This document shows positions 8,578 to 11,777 of a DNA stretch of 11,777 nt, piece by piece. The stretch is from NCBI RefSeq assembly GCF_000344685.1, contig NW_006920419.1, positions 1,540,088-1,551,864 on the forward strand, in the 5' to 3' direction. Under the pieces are notes generated by a model. It worked only from the letters and a program-made list of their open reading frames with translations, was not told the origin of the DNA and did not search any database. The stretch's first letter is position 1, and each line of letters starts with the position of its first letter. Origin of the DNA: Gloeophyllum trabeum ATCC 11539. Taxonomy: Eukaryota > Basidiomycota > Agaricomycetes > Gloeophyllales > Gloeophyllaceae. Both the position numbers and the translations under genes were made by a program.

Positions 8578-8624
8578 TTGAAATTAGGGAAAATAAAGAT
8601 TTAACGTTACGGGAAGTCATCCAG
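8578..8624 (+). repeat. Inverted copy of a coding-like segment of the 4662-5330 ORF
   Basis: ATTTAACGTTACGGGAAGTC and the following ATCCA match the reverse complement of 5187-5212. The match extends inward with gaps (TTGAAATTAGGG against TGAAATTTAGGG, 9 extra bases). Both copies can encode DLTLREVI. Outside the ATCCA the two flanks differ. This looks like a second fragment of the same gene or repeat family lying on the other side of the pogo insertion. Confidence 0.7.
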
Positions 8625-9050
8625 TCTAGCCTCCGGAACTGGACGCCTGCGATGTAATTTCTGTGTGCAGGTCCTCGACTCAACGCTTGGCCGCTTGCCG
8701 TCCAGCTTCCTCATTGACCTGCGAGCGTCCGGACTCGGTTGTCGACGGAATGGCACTGCTGTGTTACTTGATCCGTGAGTCTCCTCGCCTCCAATCACGT
8801 CCCGTTCCGGCCTCTGTAAACCTGCTGGTCCTTCCAATCACGGTTGATGTCTTCGGTATAGACAACCAACAACAACATCTTTGAATACGACATGTACCTG
8901 CTCGACCACCCCTAGAACCATGCCCCGTCTCATAAAAACGCTGAATATACCCGGTCGGATACCACATTGACGCCGTCCCGCTGCCGTCCACTGCCGTTCA
9001 TCCCGCGTCGGTCACCCGTGCTTTCACTGCCACACCCACTAGCTCTCGCA
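8625..9050 (+). promoter_or_regulatory. Intergenic region with likely promoter of the 9051 gene
   Basis: No gene recognised in 8625-8900. A TATA-like CATAAAAAC lies at 8931-8939, about 110 bp before the ATG at 9051. AATATA follows near 8944. The stretch from 8965 to 9050 is pyrimidine-rich, as in many fungal 5' untranslated regions, and the start context CTCGCAATGGCC is good. The assignment rests on these signals only. Confidence 0.4.
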
Positions 9051-9577
9051 ATGGCCTCCACGTTCAACCCCAGAACCCTTTCCTTCGCGACCCTCGCCTC
9101 GGTTTCAGCGCGGGTGCGGTGTCCGACGGTACGTCTCCCTCGCTCCCGACCCTCCTCTCCGTTCGCTCGTCTCGCGTATATCTCATCTCACCCGGGCCGT
9201 GGTTCACGCCCGGCCTCGGCGCGTGCGGCGCCAACTCGCTCTCCGCCGACCTCATCGTCGCGCTCTCGCCGTCCGACTACGCGGCCGGCGCGCACACTGT
9301 CGACTGTGCGTCCGCTTCCCCAGCCCTTCCCTCTGCCTTTCACGCACTCACTCCTTTCGCTCCCCTTATCCCATCCCCGCCCGCCCTCTCTACAACTATT
9401 GTCCCACGTTTCTGGCTTGTCCTCACCCCGTGTGGACCCACAGTCAACGGCGCCATCACCGTCGTCGACCTCCGCCCCAGCTGCGCGCCGGGCAGCATCG
9501 ACCTCTCGCCCGCCGCGTTCAGCGCGCTCGCGAGCCTCGGCGCGGGGCGCGTCGAGGTCGACTGGGTGTTCGCGTAA
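9051..9577 (+). CDS. Double-psi beta-barrel (RlpA/barwin-like) protein, spliced; 5' part unresolved
   Basis: Fungal members are small, usually secreted proteins related to expansin and barwin domains, with roles in wall binding or protease inhibition. The domain is read in the frame used from 9119 to the TAA at 9575-9577: PWFTPGLGACGANS, DLIVALSPSDYAAGAH, then ITVVDLRPSCAPGSIDLSPA and FSALASLGAGRVEVDW. An intron at 9306-9443 (GTGCGT...CACAG, 138 bp) joins AGAHTVD to FNGAITVVD. The nearest good ATG, 9051, is in another frame. A donor-like GTACGT at 9129 has no AG acceptor before about 9320, so the 5' exon structure is unclear: a one-base frameshift, a lost acceptor or a missed upstream exon. 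Of the usual cysteines only GACG and PSC remain; the middle CG pair is absent and DRC is DLR. It converges with the 10313-11016 gene. Domain identity fairly sure; intactness is not. Confidence 0.65.
9306..9443 (+). other. Probable intron of the double-psi beta-barrel gene
   Basis: GTGCGT donor at 9306 and ACCCACAG acceptor ending 9443. Removal joins phase-matched codons and takes out a Pro/Ser/Phe-rich insert that interrupts the conserved domain. A CTCAC branch-like word lies about 20 bases before the acceptor. Its 138 bp is a multiple of three, so retention would keep the frame open. Confidence 0.6.
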
Positions 9578-10121
9578 CTGAGCGACTGATCAAGCGTGCT
9601 CGGGAAGATGTGTACGTATAAGTACGAGGTGTAGGTAGGGAATGTCGGTGATTTGGCGGCGACGCGGCGGGATCGCGCGAGTCGTCAGGGCGCCTTGGGC
9701 TTAACACACGACAGCGCATGCGTCACCACTCGCTAGACCTCGCCGTCTCTCCGTGCTCCTACTAAGGATTCACAGACGGGGTCTCCGAGATTCTCCCCCC
9801 TCGTGTTGTCTGACGCAGACGAGTCAGCCCTGGGCGCGTGCATAGAGACGGCGCCACTGCGCCTCTGCCGAATTCCCAAGACGAGGGGCGTGAGGTGGGG
9901 GCATCCGACACGCGTTGCCCCCTTGTATCCGAGGCGAAGACCGCCTGCCAGTCCGTGATGACCAAGTTCATAACTTGGTATCACCGCCGAGGCCGCGCAG
10001 TCATAGCGAGTGAGTGGTGGACGACTATATTACTGGTGTGCGTCCAACGAGCAGGTATCCGTCGTCCATCCCTCCTCGATATAAGCCTATAGGTATATTA
10101 CAAGTGTCCCGGGAGATAGAC
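9578..10121. other. Intergenic region between convergent genes
   Basis: No gene recognised. It contains a dyad, ACCAAGTT CAT AACTTGGT (9961-9979), and a TACGTATAAGTACG near-palindrome (~9613-9626), which lies in the likely 3' untranslated region of the 9051 gene. Near 10091-10112 is a shorter relative of the first block of repeat copy B (ATTACAAGTGTCCCGG). ORFs here show no recognisable motif and read in both strands. Confidence 0.5.
9961..9979. repeat. Perfect 8-bp dyad with 3-base spacer
   Basis: ACCAAGTT CAT AACTTGGT. With a single unpaired G the pairing extends by GAT/ATC on the outside. Function unknown; it could be a dimeric protein site or an RNA hairpin in a 3' untranslated region. 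Confidence 0.7.
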
Positions 10122-10282
10122 GTATTATAAGTATCCGAGTGGTGGTATATGTACTGTATACAATAAGTGTGGCGACATATGCAAGACGACGGGTGTGCGA
10201 GAAAAAAGACGAAGACAAACCAGGGCGACAGCGTCCGTAAATCCTGAACCAACGACAAAGAACGTAGAGTAGAAAGGGGAGG
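10122..10282. repeat. Diverged repeat, copy B (colinear with 4715-4893)
   Basis: Same block order and orientation as copy A: GTATTATAAGTATCC, GTGGTGG, CTGTATA, GGGCGACAGCGT, CGTAAATCCTGA, CGACAAAG and AAAGGGGAGG. It starts about 30 bp past the stop codon of the minus-strand gene 10313-11016, so it lies in or just after its 3' untranslated region. Copy A likewise sits at the 3' end of a minus-strand ORF. Confidence 0.55.
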
Positions 10283-10312
10283 TGGAGAGTCGAATCGAGA
10301 TGCAGCGAACCG

Positions 10313-11016
10313 TCAGCACAGCGCCGGGCCAGAGGGAGTACACGCGCCCCACTCGAGCACGCCGCCCGCCCCCGCGCGGCGGACGAGATCCAAACGGACC
10401 TGAATCACCGCCATCAACCAATGCACCTTCATCGACACCTCCATCAGCTCCGCCCACGCGGCCCGCACGTCCGCGCCGTCGCGCACGAGCGCCTGCACGT
10501 CGTCGAGCAGCGCGCTGCCCGCGCGCAGCTGGCGCTCGTAGCCCGCGAGCCACTCGTCCACGTCGGCCGCGCCGGTGCAGCACGAGGCGCGGAGCGCGGC
10601 GTGCGCCGCCTCGAAGCGCGCGAGGAAGGCGGAGACGGGCTCGTCGTACCCGGCCGCGGCGCAGCGCGCGCGGATGGATTGGAGGCGCGAGTCGAGCGCG
10701 CGGGCGGCGCGGCTGTGGGAGGAAGTGAGGAGGGGCGTTCGCGGGGTGTGGGGACGTGTGTGGCGTACATACCTGGGCGCGTCGTCCTCCGCGCCGCCCG
10801 GCGTGAGCGAGCGCGATCCGCTGCTGCTCCTATCCCCGCCAGACTCGAACGCCCTCTCCAGCAACTTCGCCCTATTATCCCCGCCCATTAGCACCAGCCC
10901 GAACGAACATGACGCGCGACGCACCGCTTGCGCCGGTACCACGCCTGGTTCTGGCGGTTCTTCGCCTCCTTGCGCTCCTTGTCGTCCTTGTATTTGCAGT
11001 TCGCCATGTCAGGCAT
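10313..11016 (-). CDS. Three-exon gene for a small protein with a basic bZIP-like N-terminus; function unknown
   Basis: I do not recognise the family. Exons: 11016-10925, 10871-10773, 10712-10313. Intron 1 (53 bp) has a GTGCGT donor, a GTGCTAATG branch site and a TAATAG acceptor. Intron 2 (60 bp) has GTATGT and CCACAG. Phases match, giving 193 residues from the ATG at 11007 (GACATGGCG context), or 196 from 11016. Residues 3-35 are very basic (KDDKERKEAKNRQNQAWYRR), with an N-x7-R spacing reminiscent of a bZIP basic region, but no leucine heptads follow clearly. A short Ser/Gly-rich linker spans both introns. Residues ~70-170 are Ala/Arg/Leu/Glu-rich and probably helical (VSAFLARFEAAHAALR, DDVQALVRDGADVRAAWAEL). 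No signal peptide or membrane segment. It may be a nuclear DNA-binding protein; that is inference from the basic patch and the ACGCGT boxes upstream. Confidence 0.7.
10713..10772 (-). other. Intron 2 of the 10313-11016 gene (60 bp)
   Basis: Minus strand: GTATGTACGC donor at 10772, acceptor CTTCCTCCCACAG ending at 10713. It is a multiple of three with no stop, so an unspliced message would also stay in frame. Splicing creates a Ser codon between DDAP and RAARAL. Confidence 0.75.
10872..10924 (-). other. Intron 1 of the 10313-11016 gene (53 bp)
   Basis: Minus strand: GTGCGTCGCG donor at 10924, branch-like GTGCTAATG, acceptor GATAATAG ending at 10872. Splicing rebuilds an Arg codon and links the basic exon to the downstream frame. 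Length and signals are typical of basidiomycete introns. Confidence 0.75.
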
Positions 11017-11385
11017 GGGCTGCCACCATCGGGTTGAGCCGCGGGAGGTTGGGGTGGATGAAGGAGAGTGGGTCTGCGTGCGGTGGGAGTGTCGGACAGG
11101 TTGGGCTCGGACGCGTTCGGGCGGTGCCGAGCTGCTCTGCTGGCAGCGATGTGGCTGCAGTTGGATTGCTTCCGCTCGCTGCCACCGTCGGTGCTGTGCG
11201 TCTCGACTCTCGCACTACTTATTCCGCTGGCTTTACGCTTTTCATGCCTTATTAGGCAGGTGGGGCTCGGCGGTTCCCGGGTATTCCCACGCCTCGCGCG
11301 ACGCGTCGACGCGTCGCCTGTCCCGCTCGTTCCCCGGCGGCTGCACCTCCCCGGGGGTGTTTTGCTCTCCTGCAGTAGATAGAAG
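11017..11385 (-). promoter_or_regulatory. Upstream region of the minus-strand small-protein gene
   Basis: No gene recognised. ORFs in this stretch overlap in several frames of GC-rich DNA. It should hold the promoter of the 11016-10313 gene. The most distinctive element is the ACGCGT palindrome at 11298-11317, about 280 bp upstream of the start codon. No clear TATA box was identified. Confidence 0.4.
11298..11317. promoter_or_regulatory. 20-bp perfect palindrome with two ACGCGT (MCB-like) boxes
   Basis: GCGACGCGTCGACGCGTCGC equals its own reverse complement. It contains ACGCGT at 11301-11306 and 11309-11314. ACGCGT is the core of the MluI cell-cycle box bound by fungal MBF (Mbp1-Swi6) complexes at G1/S genes. 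Regulation of the adjacent gene by MBF is inference. Confidence 0.55.
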
Positions 11386-11777
11386 TTGATGTATATTACC
11401 AAAATGCGTGTTACTACGGATAATGTACTCAAAAAATCGTTCTATGTCGTCAGTTTAGCCCCCAAGAGCCGGGGAGGCATCCTGCAAGCGGAAAAGCACT
11501 CATTTTACCGCATAAGTGCTCGAAAGCGCGGCATAAGCAGCATAAGCGTTTATTTCGGTGGATTTACGCCGATTTACAGGATTTACGGCCACGTGATGCG
11601 TGGATTTACGGGCACGTCACGCCCTCCGTACAATCACATCAAGCCGCCGCCGCTTCGCGCGGCGTTCCCGAGCGCTTCTCCCCATCAAACCCCGAGAGCT
11701 TTGGCGCCCTTGTCGGGATATTCATTTCGGGACCCCAGGACGCGTGGCGAATAATTAGAACGCGTCTGACGCGTTGA
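11386..11777. other. Repeat-word-rich non-coding block at the right edge
   Basis: An open frame of 122 codons crosses most of this block, but its sequence follows nucleotide repeats rather than protein-like composition. It holds three GCATAAG (11510, 11531 and 11540 starts), four GATTTAC (11561, 11571, 11580 and 11603 starts), an AGCACT/AGTGCT stem around 11497-11520, an E-box CACGTG (11590-11595) and three ACGCGT boxes (11740, 11760 and 11769 starts). It may be a mobile-element end or a promoter of a gene beyond the window. Confidence 0.4.

Noticed and set aside
8302..8604. 100-codon + strand ORF crossing the right end of the pogo-like element
   Set aside because: It runs through the terminal repeat into flanking DNA, has AT-rich low-information content and no motif.
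9199..9621. Arg/His-rich and Ser/Pro-rich ORFs overlapping the double-psi beta-barrel gene on both strands
   Set aside because: Only the frame ending at 9577 contains conserved domain motifs; the others are GC-rich shadows.
9961..9979. loxP-like recombination site
   Set aside because: AACTTGGT only loosely resembles the loxP arm and the 3-base spacer is wrong; no recombinase is nearby.
10282..10891. Two long + strand ORFs opposite the small basic gene
   Set aside because: Opposite-strand shadows with extreme Arg/Ala content; the minus strand has consistent introns and phases.
11386..11754. Open frame of 122 codons on the + strand
   Set aside because: It tracks nucleotide repeat words (GATTTAC, GCATAAG), has no recognisable motif, and mixes AT-rich and GC-rich composition without a coding pattern.
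1..11777. tRNA, rRNA, CRISPR or bacterial operon signals
   Set aside because: No clear B-box (GGTTCRA) with matching stems, no regular repeat-spacer array and no Shine-Dalgarno-spaced gene runs were found by eye.

Overview
The window looks like a fungal, most likely basidiomycete (Agaricomycetes-type), repeat-rich chromosome segment. The clues are a Ty3/gypsy chromovirus pol with a C-terminal chromodomain, a pogo-type DD35D transposon with TA target duplication, compact GC-rich host genes with short GT-AG introns (53 and 60 bp, one with a GCTAAT branch site), and a fungal-style double-psi beta-barrel secreted-protein domain. Nothing bacterial (operons, Shine-Dalgarno sites, CRISPR, tRNA or rRNA) was seen.

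Left third (1-4600): the 3' two thirds of a decayed Ty3/gypsy element on the + strand. Reverse transcriptase is cut off at the window edge and is followed by RNase H, integrase, a GPY module and a chromodomain (3-3032). Two frame breaks and two in-frame TGA codons disable it. An intact unrecognised ORF of about 300 codons (3092-4024) lies between pol and the 3' end. Then come a purine tract (4341-4352) and a probable 3' LTR starting TGTA at 4353. Gag and the 5' LTR would lie left of the window.

Middle (4600-9050): an unrecognised minus-strand ORF (4662-5330), then a complete pogo-like DNA transposon, 5521-8528. It is flanked by TA and bounded by 25-bp terminal inverted repeats with one mismatch. 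It encodes a minus-strand transposase of 741 codons with three in-frame stops but all three catalytic aspartates. Four copies of a 13-bp motif, two at each end, look like transposase-binding sites. A short coding-like motif is present in inverted orientation on both sides of this element.

Right third (9050-11777): two convergent host-like genes. On the + strand is a double-psi beta-barrel (RlpA/barwin-like) gene (9051-9577) with a 138-bp intron and an unresolved 5' end. On the - strand is a three-exon gene (11016-10313) for a small protein of about 193 residues with a strongly basic, bZIP-like N-terminus. The sequence beyond its start contains a 20-bp perfect palindrome with two ACGCGT boxes, a block of repeated GATTTAC and GCATAAG words, and three more ACGCGT boxes at the window end. 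The selfish elements and the host genes have no evident joint function; the two elements record insertion followed by point decay. No clearly new multi-gene system was found. The best candidates for novelty are the extra retroelement ORF, the small basic-domain gene and the unexplained repeat block near the right end.
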